A stretch of DNA of 64,000 nucleotides from assembly GCF_017377715.1 (NCBI RefSeq), contig NZ_JAFVMF010000007.1, forward strand, positions 159,360 to 223,359. The letters are read 5' to 3'. The stretch is from Acetobacter sacchari (GTDB taxonomy: Bacteria; Pseudomonadota; Alphaproteobacteria; Acetobacterales; Acetobacteraceae). Positions 50,186-59,188 of the stretch are shown here, one piece after another. Each line of letters starts with the position of its first letter. Within the stretch, counting starts at the first letter, position 1. Below the pieces are notes generated by a model that was not told the DNA's origin, ran no database searches, and saw only the letters and a list, made by a program, of their open reading frames with translations. The position numbers and the translations under genes are program-made.

Positions 50186-51291
50186 CCGTCCCGACGCTTG
50201 GCACGATCTCCGGCCGTAAGCTTCTCACCGATCTGCAATCGTTTGGTTTGCAAATTGGTGACGATGTTGGCGGCATAGCCCGTAAGGGCGGGGCTGGCCC
50301 TTCTGATCACAAGACGATCACTATCGCCGGCCAGACCATCATGGTCCCGGTCTATACGTCCGGCGCCCGTCGTTCTCCGTTTCAGGCGAGCCCGCCGGAT
50401 CAACGCGGGGCCAGTACACTCGTGCGTGACGGTCAGGCTCTCGGCACAATTCACTTTCCGACCGCCCCGCGCTTCTACGGCCTGTCCACGGCGGACGGCG
50501 TTCCTTATTGGAAAATCGCTCTGCTGCACGGGCGTGATACGCTGGCTACCACAGTGCATCAGACCTGCATCCGCTACGCCGACAGAAGAACGTCGTGCCA
50601 GTTCTGCGCCATCGGTCAATCTCTGGCAGCCGACAGGACGATCGCCTACAAAACGCCTGCGCAGCTCGCCGAGGTCGCCAAAGCGGCGGTCGAGCTGGAT
50701 GGCGTGCGAGACATGGTGCTTACGACCGGCACGCCCAACGTGATCGACCGTGGGGCCGCAGTGCTGGCGGAGTCCGCCCGCGCCATCAAGGCGGCGGTTG
50801 ACCTGCCGCTTCAGGTGCAATGCGAGCCGCCGCGCGATCACGGCTGGTTCCAGCGTCTGCGCGATGCGGGCGCGGACAGTCTGGGCATGCACCTTGAAGC
50901 GGCAACGCAGGCCGTGCGTGAAAAGATCATGCCGGGCAAAGCCACAGTCAGCGTCGATCGCTACATGGACGCGTTCGCCAGCGCCGTTCCCATCTTCGGG
51001 CGCGGGCAGGTCAATACCTATATTTTGGCCGGTCTGGGAGACGGCGTCGAAGACATTCTGGCTCTGGCTGAGCGTCTGATCGCGTTGGGGGTTTATCCCT
51101 TCGTCGTGCCGTTCGTGCCGATTTCTGGAACGCCTCTGGAAAATCACGCTCCACCTTCGAGTGATTTTATGAAGTCGGTTCTGGCTCCGCTGGGACGCAT
51201 GTTGCGAGAGGCCAACATGAAATCCACCGACATCCGCGCGGGATGTGGTCGTTGCGGCGCCTGTTCCTCGCTCTCGGCCTACGAACAATGA
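50182..51291 (+). CDS. MSMEG_0568 family radical SAM protein (Nit1C)
   Basis: The iron-sulfur cluster Cys residues are Cys129, Cys139 and Cys142 in [16 protein letters not shown]. This is a C-x9-C-x2-C spacing rather than the common C-x3-C-x2-C. Further segments [13 protein letters not shown] and [20 protein letters not shown] fit a partial TIM barrel. The C-terminus has a Cys cluster, [10 protein letters not shown], which could bind a second cluster. The start ATGA overlaps the nitrilase stop and its end overlaps the acetyltransferase start, so translation is coupled. The reaction is not known for any member. Confidence 0.9.
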   Translation: MTVPTLGTISGRKLLTDLQSFGLQIGDDVGGIARKGGAGPSDHKTITIAGQTIMVPVYTSGARRSPFQASPPDQRGASTLVRDGQALGTIHFPTAPRFYGLSTADGVPYWKIALLHGRDTLATTVHQTCIRYADRRTSCQFCAIGQSLAADRTIAYKTPAQLAEVAKAAVELDGVRDMVLTTGTPNVIDRGAAVLAESARAIKAAVDLPLQVQCEPPRDHGWFQRLRDAGADSLGMHLEAATQAVREKIMPGKATVSVDRYMDAFASAVPIFGRGQVNTYILAGLGDGVEDILALAERLIALGVYPFVVPFVPISGTPLENHAPPSSDFMKSVLAPLGRMLREANMKSTDIRAGCGRCGACSSLSAYEQ

Positions 51292-51851
51292 GCATGGACC
51301 TCGTAGATGTAGAAGAGCGCCCGTTCGTGCCCACGGAATACGTCGTGCGGCTTGCCCGGACGCCGTGGGAGCGCGCAGGCTATTACGCTTTACGTCGAGA
51401 AGTGTTTTGCGAAGAGCAACGTGTTTTCTCGGGCGACGATCGCGATGTTGTGGATGAAATCGCCATTCCCATCGTCGCCGCCTGCTGCATGGCGGGAATG
51501 CCGGATCGGGTTGTAGGCGCGGTACGCATCCATGAACCCGAACCCGGCGTCTGGCGCGGTTCCCGTCTGGCGGTACACGAAGACCACCGGAGACTGGGGC
51601 GGATCGGCGCCGAACTTATCCGAATGGCGGTTAGCACGGCGCACGGGCTTGGAGCCAGCCAATTTCTTGCGCAGGTTCAGGAACAGAACGTGCTCTTCTT
51701 TCGTCGCCTGCATTGGAAAAGTCTTGGGGAGGTCACGTTGCATGGCCTGCCTCACCACGACATGGAGGCGGATCTCTCACGCTATCCGGCTCATGAGCAG
51801 GACCAGACATGGTTGTTGCGCCCGCAACCCAGAACCCGGCAGGTGGCGTAA
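51288..51851 (+). CDS. MSMEG_0567/Sll0786 family N-acetyltransferase (Nit1C)
   Basis: A 187-residue GNAT-fold protein starting [13 protein letters not shown] in an ATGA overlap with the radical SAM stop. The core shows YALRREVFCEEQRVFSGDD and the acetyl-CoA binding region GSRLAVHEDHRRLGRIGAEL, with NVLFFRRLHWKSLGEV after it. It would acetylate an amine, perhaps the product of the neighbouring enzymes, but no substrate is known. Its last base overlaps the next start (TAATG). Confidence 0.85.
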   Translation: MSMDLVDVEERPFVPTEYVVRLARTPWERAGYYALRREVFCEEQRVFSGDDRDVVDEIAIPIVAACCMAGMPDRVVGAVRIHEPEPGVWRGSRLAVHEDHRRLGRIGAELIRMAVSTAHGLGASQFLAQVQEQNVLFFRRLHWKSLGEVTLHGLPHHDMEADLSRYPAHEQDQTWLLRPQPRTRQVA

Positions 51852-52822
51852 TGACGCGCGAACTCGCCACCCTGCTGCGCACGCTGCGCCAAAGTCGTGC
51901 GCTCGCGGCCAAAGAGGACATTGCAGAGGTGGCGGCGATCCTGAACCCTGCGAGCCGCGAGGCTGTCCGCCTGGGCGACGATTGCGCCGCGATACCGGAT
52001 GGCGATGGTTATCTCCTGTTGGCCAGCGAAGGTTTTCAGGACAGCTTTGTTCGCGCCATGCCGTGGTTTGCCGGGTATTGCGGCGTGATGGTCAACGTCA
52101 GCGACATCACAGCTATGGGTGGTCGTCCGATGGCAGTGGTGGACGCTCTGTGGAGCGACACGTCGGAGGCAGCCGCCTCCATTCTGGCCGGTCTGCATGA
52201 CGGAGCCGGCGCTTACGGCGTGCCTGTTGTCGGCGGGCATACCAACATGCGTAGCTCTCATAACTCGCTTTCGGTAGCGATCCTTGGTCGTGCACGTCAT
52301 CTTCTCACCAGCTTCGACGCCCGACCAGACGAGGTTCTGATCGCTGCAATCGATCTGCGTGGCCGCTGGCATGATCCACATCCGTTCTGGGACGCAAGTT
52401 CTTCTCTACGCGGCGTCGAGGGGGCGGCCCGTCTGCGGGGCGACATCGAAATTCTTCCCTCTATCGCCGAGGACGGTCTGAGCCGTGCAGCCAAGGATAT
52501 CAGTATGGCCGGGTTGCTAGGCACTGCGCTCATGCTGGCTGAGTGTTCAGGGGTTGGCATGACCATCACACTTGACGACATTCCGCGTCCCGAGAGCGCT
52601 TCGATGGAACGATGGCTGTCCGCCTTCCCAAGCTATGGCTATCTGTTGACGGCCCGCCCTGATGATGCGGAGGAGATCATGGCCCGGTTTCACGGGCGCG
52701 ACATAGCGGCGGCGGTCATCGGTCGTTGCGACAGCACGCTGCGGCTCGACGTCACATGGGACGGAGAAAAAGGAACTTACTGGGATCTCGCTCAAACGCC
52801 GCTCATGGGGTTTGCGCCATGA
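51851..52822 (+). CDS. Sll0787 family AIR-synthase-related protein (Nit1C)
   Basis: The 323-residue product has the PurM/SelD fold: RLGDDCAAIPDGDGYLLLA in the N-terminal ATP-binding half, DITAMGGRPMAVVDALWS, then VVGGHTNMRSSHNSL. PurM-like enzymes activate a carbonyl or amide with ATP. The position in Nit1C suggests ATP-dependent activation of an intermediate, which is an inference. The start giving MTRELATLLRT overlaps the acetyltransferase stop by one base. Confidence 0.85.
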   Translation: MTRELATLLRTLRQSRALAAKEDIAEVAAILNPASREAVRLGDDCAAIPDGDGYLLLASEGFQDSFVRAMPWFAGYCGVMVNVSDITAMGGRPMAVVDALWSDTSEAAASILAGLHDGAGAYGVPVVGGHTNMRSSHNSLSVAILGRARHLLTSFDARPDEVLIAAIDLRGRWHDPHPFWDASSSLRGVEGAARLRGDIEILPSIAEDGLSRAAKDISMAGLLGTALMLAECSGVGMTITLDDIPRPESASMERWLSAFPSYGYLLTARPDDAEEIMARFHGRDIAAAVIGRCDSTLRLDVTWDGEKGTYWDLAQTPLMGFAP

Positions 52823-53994
52823 TGCTCTCGATAGGAATCCTAACCCACTCGACCAACCCACGCGGCGGCGTGGTGCACGGCATGGCGTTGGCGGAAGCTC
52901 TCTGCGACGCCGGGCACGAAGTGACCCTGATTGCGCCGGATGCGACTGGAGCAGGTTTCTTCCGCACGCCCCGTTGCGCCACACGCTGCATCCCGGCGAA
53001 ACCCGTGGCGGAGCTTCCGGCGCTGGTGGAACGCCGTATCGAAGAGATCGCCGAAGCATTGCGGGACGATGGGCGTTTCGATGTATTGCACGCGCAGGAT
53101 CCCATAAGCTCCAACGCGCTGGCGGATCTGGCGACGGAAGGGCGGATCCCGGGATTTGCCCGAACAGTCCACCATCTGGACCGTTTCTCTCATCCCGGTG
53201 TCGCAGCCCGACAGAGACGGGGAGTTACGGCCGCGACCGAACTTTTCACGGTCAGTCAAATGTGGAGGGACACTCTTCTTGCCGAATATGGGCGGGAGGC
53301 GCCCGTGGTGGGAAACGGCGTCGATCTGGAGAAATTTTCTTCGGAGCCAGTTCTTAGAGACCACGATGTTCGTGAATGTTACGGACTTCCGCAGGACGCT
53401 CGCCTCATTCTCTCGATTGGCGGGGTGGAGCGTCGCAAGAACACGCTTGTTCTCCTCGAAGCGTTTGAGATTCTGCATCGGGAGAACCCGAGCCTGCATC
53501 TCGTGATTGTCGGCGGCGCCACGTTGCTGGACCATTCCGATTACCGCCGCTTTTTCGATGAACGCGTTCGGACCACTGGACTTGCCGATGCAGTAACCGT
53601 GACCGGTGTCGTCGCGGATGACGATATACCCGCGTTTTACCGGCAATCTTCCGTTCTGGCCTATCCCTCGCAGACGGAAGGCTTTGGTCTGTGTCCGCTT
53701 GAGGCGCTCGCATGCGGGATACCGGCGGTGACGCCCGCCGCACCGCCGTTCACAGAACATCTTCACAGTCTTGAGGCGTTCTGGTGTCTTCCGGATCGGC
53801 CTGAGACACTCGTTTGCGCGTTGCGTGAGGCTCTCAGCGCCCGGAGTCCGGCCCGTTTTCAGGTCAGCGGCCCCGCAACGGCTCGTCGCTTCGATTGGCG
53901 CAGCGTGGCCAATCGTCATCTCCCCGCATACCGACGTCTGGCGGCGCTGTCACGCGCGAGCGTCCTTGCTCAGGAGCTACACAATCATGCCTGA
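52819..53994 (+). CDS. MSMEG_0565 family glycosyltransferase (Nit1C)
   Basis: A GT4-type glycosyltransferase of 391 residues starting MMLSIGILTHSTNPRGGVVH in an ATGA overlap. The N-terminal half binds the acceptor (SNALADLATEGR, HHLDRFSHPGV). The C-terminal Rossmann domain has ILSIGGVERRKNTLVLLEAFE and the nucleotide-sugar motif TEGFGLCPLEALACGIPAV. Sugar donor and acceptor are unknown. Its presence in a nitrilase operon is the strongest hint that the pathway makes or modifies a glycosylated compound rather than only freeing ammonia. Confidence 0.88.
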   Translation: MMLSIGILTHSTNPRGGVVHGMALAEALCDAGHEVTLIAPDATGAGFFRTPRCATRCIPAKPVAELPALVERRIEEIAEALRDDGRFDVLHAQDPISSNALADLATEGRIPGFARTVHHLDRFSHPGVAARQRRGVTAATELFTVSQMWRDTLLAEYGREAPVVGNGVDLEKFSSEPVLRDHDVRECYGLPQDARLILSIGGVERRKNTLVLLEAFEILHRENPSLHLVIVGGATLLDHSDYRRFFDERVRTTGLADAVTVTGVVADDDIPAFYRQSSVLAYPSQTEGFGLCPLEALACGIPAVTPAAPPFTEHLHSLEAFWCLPDRPETLVCALREALSARSPARFQVSGPATARRFDWRSVANRHLPAYRRLAALSRASVLAQELHNHA

Positions 53995-54274
53995 AATGAT
54001 TTTCCGCGTGCGCTGGCCAGACGGAAAGGAGACTGATTGTTACTCCCCGTCTCTGGTCATACGCGACCATTTCGAACCTGGGGAAGATTACCCGATCCAC
54101 GAATTTCTTGAAAAGGCGGACGTCGCCCTGACGGAAGCGAGCGAACGGGTTCGCGTGCGTTACGGCTTTCCTTGCAGCCGTGCGCTTGGCCAGCTTCACG
54201 CAATTCGGCAGGCTGGCGCCCCTTTTCTAAATCTGCCTGATGCGCAAGTGCGCATCCTCTCCTTTGGATTCTGA
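53987..54274 (+). CDS. MSMEG_0570 family nitrogen starvation response protein, 95 aa (Nit1C)
   Basis: A small protein starting MPEMIFRVRWPDGKETDCYS, overlapping the glycosyltransferase stop by eight bases. It includes FEPGEDYPIHEFLEKADVAL and YGFPCSRALGQL, the conserved features of the family. It has no enzyme signature. It may be an adaptor or binding partner of the larger enzymes. The next gene begins 14 bases later. Confidence 0.82.
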   Translation: MPEMIFRVRWPDGKETDCYSPSLVIRDHFEPGEDYPIHEFLEKADVALTEASERVRVRYGFPCSRALGQLHAIRQAGAPFLNLPDAQVRILSFGF

Positions 54275-54288
54275 AACGGAATATTATC

Positions 54289-55536
54289 ATGACACAGAAA
54301 GAAAAATTCATCCCAGTGATCGTCGTCGGTGGCGGACAGGCCGGTCTGTCAATGAGCTGGTATCTCTGCCAGGAGAAAGTCGAGCACATTGTCTTTGAGG
54401 CGAAGACGGCGTGTCATTCATGGGACGATGAACGTTGGGACAATTTCTGCCTTGTCACCCCTAACTGGCAGTGCGCGCTTCCGGGGCATCCTTACAAGGG
54501 GAATGATCCGCACGGCTTCATGGTGAAGCAGGAAATTATCGATTATGTAAAAGGCTTCGTTGAGTCATTCAATCCGCCCCTGTGTGAGCACACTGCAGTC
54601 ACCTCCATCACCCGCCATGAAGGTGGCGGCTACCGCGTGGCGGCTGGTGGCGACGTCTGGCGCGCGCGGCACGTCGTGATCGCGTCGGGCGCATATCAGG
54701 ACGCAGTAATACCGGGTTACGCGAGCGCGATAGATTCTTCGATATATCAGGTTCATTCACAGGACTATCGGAACGCCGCGCAATTGCCGGACGGAGCCGT
54801 GCTGGTGGTGGGAAGCGGCCAGTCGGGCGCGCAGATTGTCGAAGACTTGTTTCTGGAAAAACGTAAGGTCCATTTGTGCGTCGGATCGGCGCCCCGCGTC
54901 TCTCGGTTCTATCGTGGACGCGACGTAGTGGACTGGCTCGCCGATATGCAGTTTTATGATCTGACGGTCGACAATCATCCTCTGCGTGACGGTGCGCGCG
55001 ATAAGACCAATCACTATGTCACTGGTCGAAACGGTGGCCACGATCTTGATTTGCGCCTTTTTGCGAAAGAGGGGGTGGGGCTGCACGGCACGCTGGATAC
55101 CATCGGCGACGACATGGCGCATTTTCTTCCAGATTTGAAAGAGAATCTCGATGATGCGGACAAGACGAATTCGGACATAAAGAAATCCATAGACGCCTAC
55201 ATCGTCCGCGAAGGCGTCGATGCACCAACGGAAGCGCCCTATGTCCCGTTGTGGGAGCCGGATGCGAATAATGCGCCGCTGGATCTGAAGGCTGCCGGAA
55301 TCACCTCGATCGTCTGGTGCATCGGCTTTCGCCCTAACTACCGCTGGATCGATGTGCCGGTCTTTAACGGAGCCAACAAACCTGTGTGGCGCCGGGGCGT
55401 GACGGATGCACCGGGATTCTACTTCCTCGGGCTGCCGTGGCTGCATACATGGGGGTCCGGACGCTTCTCCGGCGTTTCTCGCGACGCTGCGTGGTTGGCC
55501 AGTCAGATCACCGGCAGGGACATTCCCGTAGCCTGA
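54289..55536 (+). CDS. MSMEG_0569 family flavin-dependent oxidoreductase (Nit1C)
   Basis: The 415-residue product resembles flavin monooxygenases and Baeyer-Villiger type enzymes. The FAD-binding motif VVGGGQAGLSMSWYL is near the start, and the second dinucleotide motif LVVGSGQSGAQIVEDL is near residue 165. It should bind FAD and NADPH and oxidise a nitrogen- or carbon-containing intermediate. This is the last gene of the standard Nit1C set. It is followed after 16 bases by the acyl-CoA synthetase gene. Confidence 0.9.
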   Translation: MTQKEKFIPVIVVGGGQAGLSMSWYLCQEKVEHIVFEAKTACHSWDDERWDNFCLVTPNWQCALPGHPYKGNDPHGFMVKQEIIDYVKGFVESFNPPLCEHTAVTSITRHEGGGYRVAAGGDVWRARHVVIASGAYQDAVIPGYASAIDSSIYQVHSQDYRNAAQLPDGAVLVVGSGQSGAQIVEDLFLEKRKVHLCVGSAPRVSRFYRGRDVVDWLADMQFYDLTVDNHPLRDGARDKTNHYVTGRNGGHDLDLRLFAKEGVGLHGTLDTIGDDMAHFLPDLKENLDDADKTNSDIKKSIDAYIVREGVDAPTEAPYVPLWEPDANNAPLDLKAAGITSIVWCIGFRPNYRWIDVPVFNGANKPVWRRGVTDAPGFYFLGLPWLHTWGSGRFSGVSRDAAWLASQITGRDIPVA

Positions 55537-55552
55537 GTGGAGGGTGCACGCC

Positions 55553-57379
55553 ATGCCGCCATGGGCGACTTATGAAGCGATGTATGACGCGGCTTCAGGC
55601 CAGCCAGATTTGTTCTGGCTGGATGCGGCTCGACGCGTCACATGGGAGCAGGAGCCTGCGATCGCGCACCGCGCGCGGGCGGACGGCTGGCGTGACTGGT
55701 TTCCGGGCGCGACGCTCAACACCTGCCACAACGCCGTGGATCGGCATGTGGAAAGTGGACGCGGCGACCAAGCGGCGCTGATCTGGCATTCCTGCGCGAC
55801 GAGGGAACGGCAGATCGTGACCTACCGGGAACTGCAGCGCCGGGTGGCAGGATTTGCCGGTGGTTTGCGCTCGCTAGGGGTAGGCAAGGGGGATCGGGTC
55901 CTGATCGCCATGCCGACGATGATCGAGACGGCTGTCGCAATGCTGGCGTGCGCGCGGATCGGCGCCGTGCATGTGGTGGTTTTTTCCGGTTACGGAGGGC
56001 CTGAACTTGCTCGCAGGATTGATGACGTGGCCCCGAAAGTCATCATCATCGCCAGTTGCAGTTTTCAAGGACAGACGGCAGTTCCGTCGGCGCCTGGCTT
56101 GAACGAGGCGCTCGCCGGGGCCGTTCACAGGCCGCAGGCCTGTGTGATCGTGCAGCGCGAGGGCTGTGCGGCCTCGCTGCTGCCGGTGCGCGATCATGAC
56201 TTTCATGTGCTGGAGCAGTCGGCGCCTGTAAATCCAGTCATGCTTAGATCCGAAGACCCGCTCTATATCCTTCATACATCCGGAACGACCGGCAATGCGA
56301 AAGGCATTGTGCGGGATAATGGGGGACACGCCGTGGCGCTCGCCCTGTCGATGGAACTGATTTATGGGTGCAGTCCGGGTGATACGTTCTTCACGACATC
56401 GGATCTAGGCTGGGTCGTTGGTCACTCCTACGGCATCTACGCGCCTCTGATCAGCGGTTGCACCAGCGTGATCGTCGAAGGCGGAGCGTCGGCTTGCGCC
56501 ATTAGCGCTCTCTGTCATGAACACAAGGTAAAATGTTTGTTCACCACTCCGACCCAGATGCGGCTCATGCGACAGGAGAGTCGTCGCCAGCCACAAGCGA
56601 TACTGCCTGCGCTGGCTCGCATTTTCGTAGCTGGAGAGTATGCCGATCCGACGTTGCTTGAGTGGGCGCGGGCGTATTTTCAGAAGCCGGTTGTCAATCA
56701 CTGGTGGCAGACGGAAACTGGCTGGAGCATCACCGCGCATTTTTTCGGTCTGCCCGAGCGTGAACCTGCTTCGCTAAAAAATGACATCGGGCGGCCTGCG
56801 CCGGGATTCAGTCCGGTGATTGCACCATCCGAAACGGATGAACAATGCGGCGAGATTCTTCTGTCTCTGCCGCTGCCACCCGGTTGTCTGGCGGGGGTCT
56901 GGAAGGAAAGGGCGATCCATGTTCCTGCGGCGTATCTGGATGAGAGCGGCATGTATTACCGCACCTTCGATGAAGGCATGATCGAGGCCTCGCGCGCCGT
57001 CCATATGCTCGGGCGTTCGGACGATGTCATCAAAGTCGCCGGTCGCCGAATCTCGGGCGTGCAGATCGAGAAAATCATCGCCGCTCATCCCGGCGTTCAC
57101 GCTTGCGCCGTAGTGGCGGTTGCTGACGAGTTGAGAGGACAGCGCCCAGTCGCCTATGTTGTGGCGAATTCTGATCTGGATTCTCCACCCCCTGTCGAAA
57201 TTATTGTTGGACACGTTCATCAGGCGCTTGGTCGATGGGTTGGCCTTAAAGAAGTTCGATTTGTAAAGCGATTGCCTACAACGATATCAGGGAAAATTAC
57301 CCGTAAATCTCTCAGTGTATTCTGTTGTGCGGCAAGCGAGGGTGAAGGCTCTTTGGTGCGGAATGTCTCTGCCGCGTAG
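55553..57379 (+). CDS. PrpE-type acyl-CoA synthetase (AMP-binding), appended to Nit1C
   Basis: The ANL-superfamily ligase of 608 residues resembles propionyl/acetyl-CoA synthetases. The phosphate loop LHTSGTTGNAKGIVRDNGG is at about 238-256, followed by TTSDLGWVVGHSYGIYAPL. The core has WWQTETGWSI and the C-terminal lysine in TTISGKITRK (near residue 580) is the adenylation Lys. The sequence near residue 1 (MYDAASGQPDLFWLDAARRV) is PrpE-like. It could activate the acid released by the nitrilase. This gene is not part of the classical seven-gene Nit1C set as I know it, so its link is inferred from the 16-base spacing and shared strand. Confidence 0.88.
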   Translation: MPPWATYEAMYDAASGQPDLFWLDAARRVTWEQEPAIAHRARADGWRDWFPGATLNTCHNAVDRHVESGRGDQAALIWHSCATRERQIVTYRELQRRVAGFAGGLRSLGVGKGDRVLIAMPTMIETAVAMLACARIGAVHVVVFSGYGGPELARRIDDVAPKVIIIASCSFQGQTAVPSAPGLNEALAGAVHRPQACVIVQREGCAASLLPVRDHDFHVLEQSAPVNPVMLRSEDPLYILHTSGTTGNAKGIVRDNGGHAVALALSMELIYGCSPGDTFFTTSDLGWVVGHSYGIYAPLISGCTSVIVEGGASACAISALCHEHKVKCLFTTPTQMRLMRQESRRQPQAILPALARIFVAGEYADPTLLEWARAYFQKPVVNHWWQTETGWSITAHFFGLPEREPASLKNDIGRPAPGFSPVIAPSETDEQCGEILLSLPLPPGCLAGVWKERAIHVPAAYLDESGMYYRTFDEGMIEASRAVHMLGRSDDVIKVAGRRISGVQIEKIIAAHPGVHACAVVAVADELRGQRPVAYVVANSDLDSPPPVEIIVGHVHQALGRWVGLKEVRFVKRLPTTISGKITRKSLSVFCCAASEGEGSLVRNVSAA

Positions 57380-57744
57380 AATTCAAGGTACGAGATAACT
57401 CCTGTGGAACCTTACCACAGCCGACTCATTCATTTCATTAATTCACTTAAATCTGGGGGTGTTTCGGGGTTGTATTTTCATGGCTTCGGCCTTTGCTTCT
57501 ATTTGCAAAAATGCGTTTTCAGGGGCAGACTTTACTTCTGCCCCCCCCCCCCAACACACAATGTTCTCGTTTACGAATAATGTAATGTTGTTTTGAATCA
57601 CTACATCACATTCGACTTAAACCGCGACGCCGGGTGTTTCGCGTCTGGAGCTTCTTTTGAAACGCTTTGCGGAGATCCACGTCACTTATCGGCGTGGCAT
57701 AATGCGACTGCTTGACGGGCTGGTTGTGGCCCATAGAGCGTCGT
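57380..57744. other. intergenic region with a 12-C tract
   Basis: Convergent gap between the acyl-CoA synthetase and the VOC gene. It contains twelve C in a row at 57541-57552. No gene or clear terminator was found. Confidence 0.6.
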
Positions 57745-58095
57745 TCATGCAGCCGCCGGGCGAAACGCGCGGAGGCGGTGCCCGTCTGGATCCTCCACCA
57801 CGACATTGCGGCCAAACGCCATATCGGTCGGCGGCTGAATCACCGTGTATCCTGCTTCGATCCACAGCTTGTGAACCGCGTCGGGGTCTTCCGTTGTGAG
57901 CGTGATCTCACTGTCGGCGCCCGCTGGTAAGGCGTTCTCTCGATTCCATAGGCCGAGGCGGCCGCCGTCTGGCAGATTGAAGAGCACGAAGCCCGGCGCA
58001 AGCCAGACTGGCTCAACCCGCAATAGGGTATGATAGAAATCGGCGCTGGCGGCAGGATTGTCCACATAGAGAATAGTAGAGGTTGAGAGAAACAC
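57745..58095 (-). CDS. VOC family protein (glyoxalase-like)
   Basis: A 116-residue single-domain VOC protein with ILYVDNPAASADFYHTLLRV, a loop with FNLPDGGRLGLW, and EDPDGHRLRAF at the end. The two metal-type positions near N- and C-terminal beta strands are not clearly both His/Glu. It may bind or isomerise a small molecule or give drug resistance. It lies 60 bases after a WYL-domain regulator gene on the same strand, so it is probably that regulator's target. Confidence 0.88.
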   Translation of the reverse strand: MFLSTSTILYVDNPAASADFYHTLLRVEPVWLAPGFVLFNLPDGGRLGLWNRENALPAGADSEITLTTEDPDAVHKLWIEAGYTVIQPPTDMAFGRNVVVEDPDGHRLRAFRPAAA

Positions 58096-58155
58096 GGGTC
58101 GGTCTCCTGATGATTGGAACGACGTCCATCTGGAGGAGGTGAGAGACAGTTTCTG

Positions 58156-58842
58156 TCAGTAGGGTATGGAGATTCCTTTTCGCGCGCGCCATTCGGCCAG
58201 CAGAATGCGTCGCCGTCGCGGGTAACGCTCGCTACCCGGCACGGCGCTCTCGATGCGGTCCAGTCGGAAATGTCGGAAGTCTGCGCGTTTTTCGCACCAT
58301 GCGGCCAACATCTCGGAGGTCTCGAAGAAGCCGATGGCGACAGGCCAGATCGTGCGTTCGGTAGCGTTTCCTTCTTTGTCCGTGTAACACAGGGACAATT
58401 TCATCTCATCGCGGATCGCCTGTCGAATGACCTTGAGGCAGGGCGTTTCGTTCCGCCCGGGCGGTCCGGCGAGCATGCCGCTGGTTTCGACTTCGTGCGC
58501 GTGCGTATCTGGCAGGACCGCCGAAATCTTGGCGAGCGCGTCGGCCGCCGCCCGTTCCAGATCTTCGTCGTCGCGGTGACGGACGAGGCGCAGGCCGAGA
58601 ATCAACGCATCCAGTTCATCGTCGGTGAAACGCAGGGGTGGGAGAAGATATCCTCGTCGGAGCACGTAGCCGACGCCAGCCTCCCCCTCTATCGCAGCGC
58701 CTTGCGCGATCAGCGTGCCGACGTCGCGATAGATCGTGCGCGCCGAAACGCCCAGTTCACTTGCGAGCGTGGCGGCGGTAACGGGGTAGCGACGACGGCG
58801 CAGGGCCTGAAGCAGGTCTAGCAAGCGGCTGGCGCGGGACAC
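58156..58842 (-). CDS. YafY-family transcriptional regulator (HTH + WYL domain)
   Basis: The N-terminal winged helix-turn-helix (RLLDLLQALRRRRYPVTAAT, LGVSARTIYRDVGTLIAQGA) is of the DeoR/HTH_11 type. The C-terminal half (about 130-228) is a WYL-like ligand or nucleic-acid sensing domain, with RTIWPVAIGFFETSEMLAAW and RHFRLDRIESAV. Length 228 is normal. The VOC gene directly downstream is its likely regulatory target. The signal it senses is unknown. Confidence 0.9.
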   Translation of the reverse strand: MSRASRLLDLLQALRRRRYPVTAATLASELGVSARTIYRDVGTLIAQGAAIEGEAGVGYVLRRGYLLPPLRFTDDELDALILGLRLVRHRDDEDLERAAADALAKISAVLPDTHAHEVETSGMLAGPPGRNETPCLKVIRQAIRDEMKLSLCYTDKEGNATERTIWPVAIGFFETSEMLAAWCEKRADFRHFRLDRIESAVPGSERYPRRRRILLAEWRARKGISIPY

Positions 58843-59188
58843 TGCGACGATTCTCCGGCGTGATGATAGTTATGGGGGCGTTTGTATTCGCTCGTCTGGT
58901 GTCGTGGATAGGCCCTGTTGGTTCGGCGCGACTGTCACGTCGGCCCGGATTGGTCGTTCGTGCCGACGGCGATGTTTGCTGACTGCTCGCGGGCGATACG
59001 CTTGCAGTCAGATCAGGCCCTGTCGGATTGGACTGGCAGTATAAGGGTGGCGAAGAACCCGGTTGCGGCGGCGTGGCATACGGCTCCGCGTGGGATCGCT
59101 GTGGCCGAGAATGTGCTGCGGCTTCTTTTCTGGACGCAGTAGTCGTATCGATGATCATTGTCCCGAATCACAGAGGATTTTTCTGTTT
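58843..59188. other. intergenic region, no supported gene
   Basis: Divergent region between the WYL regulator and the Nudix gene. Several chance frames overlap. The Nudix frame is open from 59063, but the family-like start is at 59189. Confidence 0.4.
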
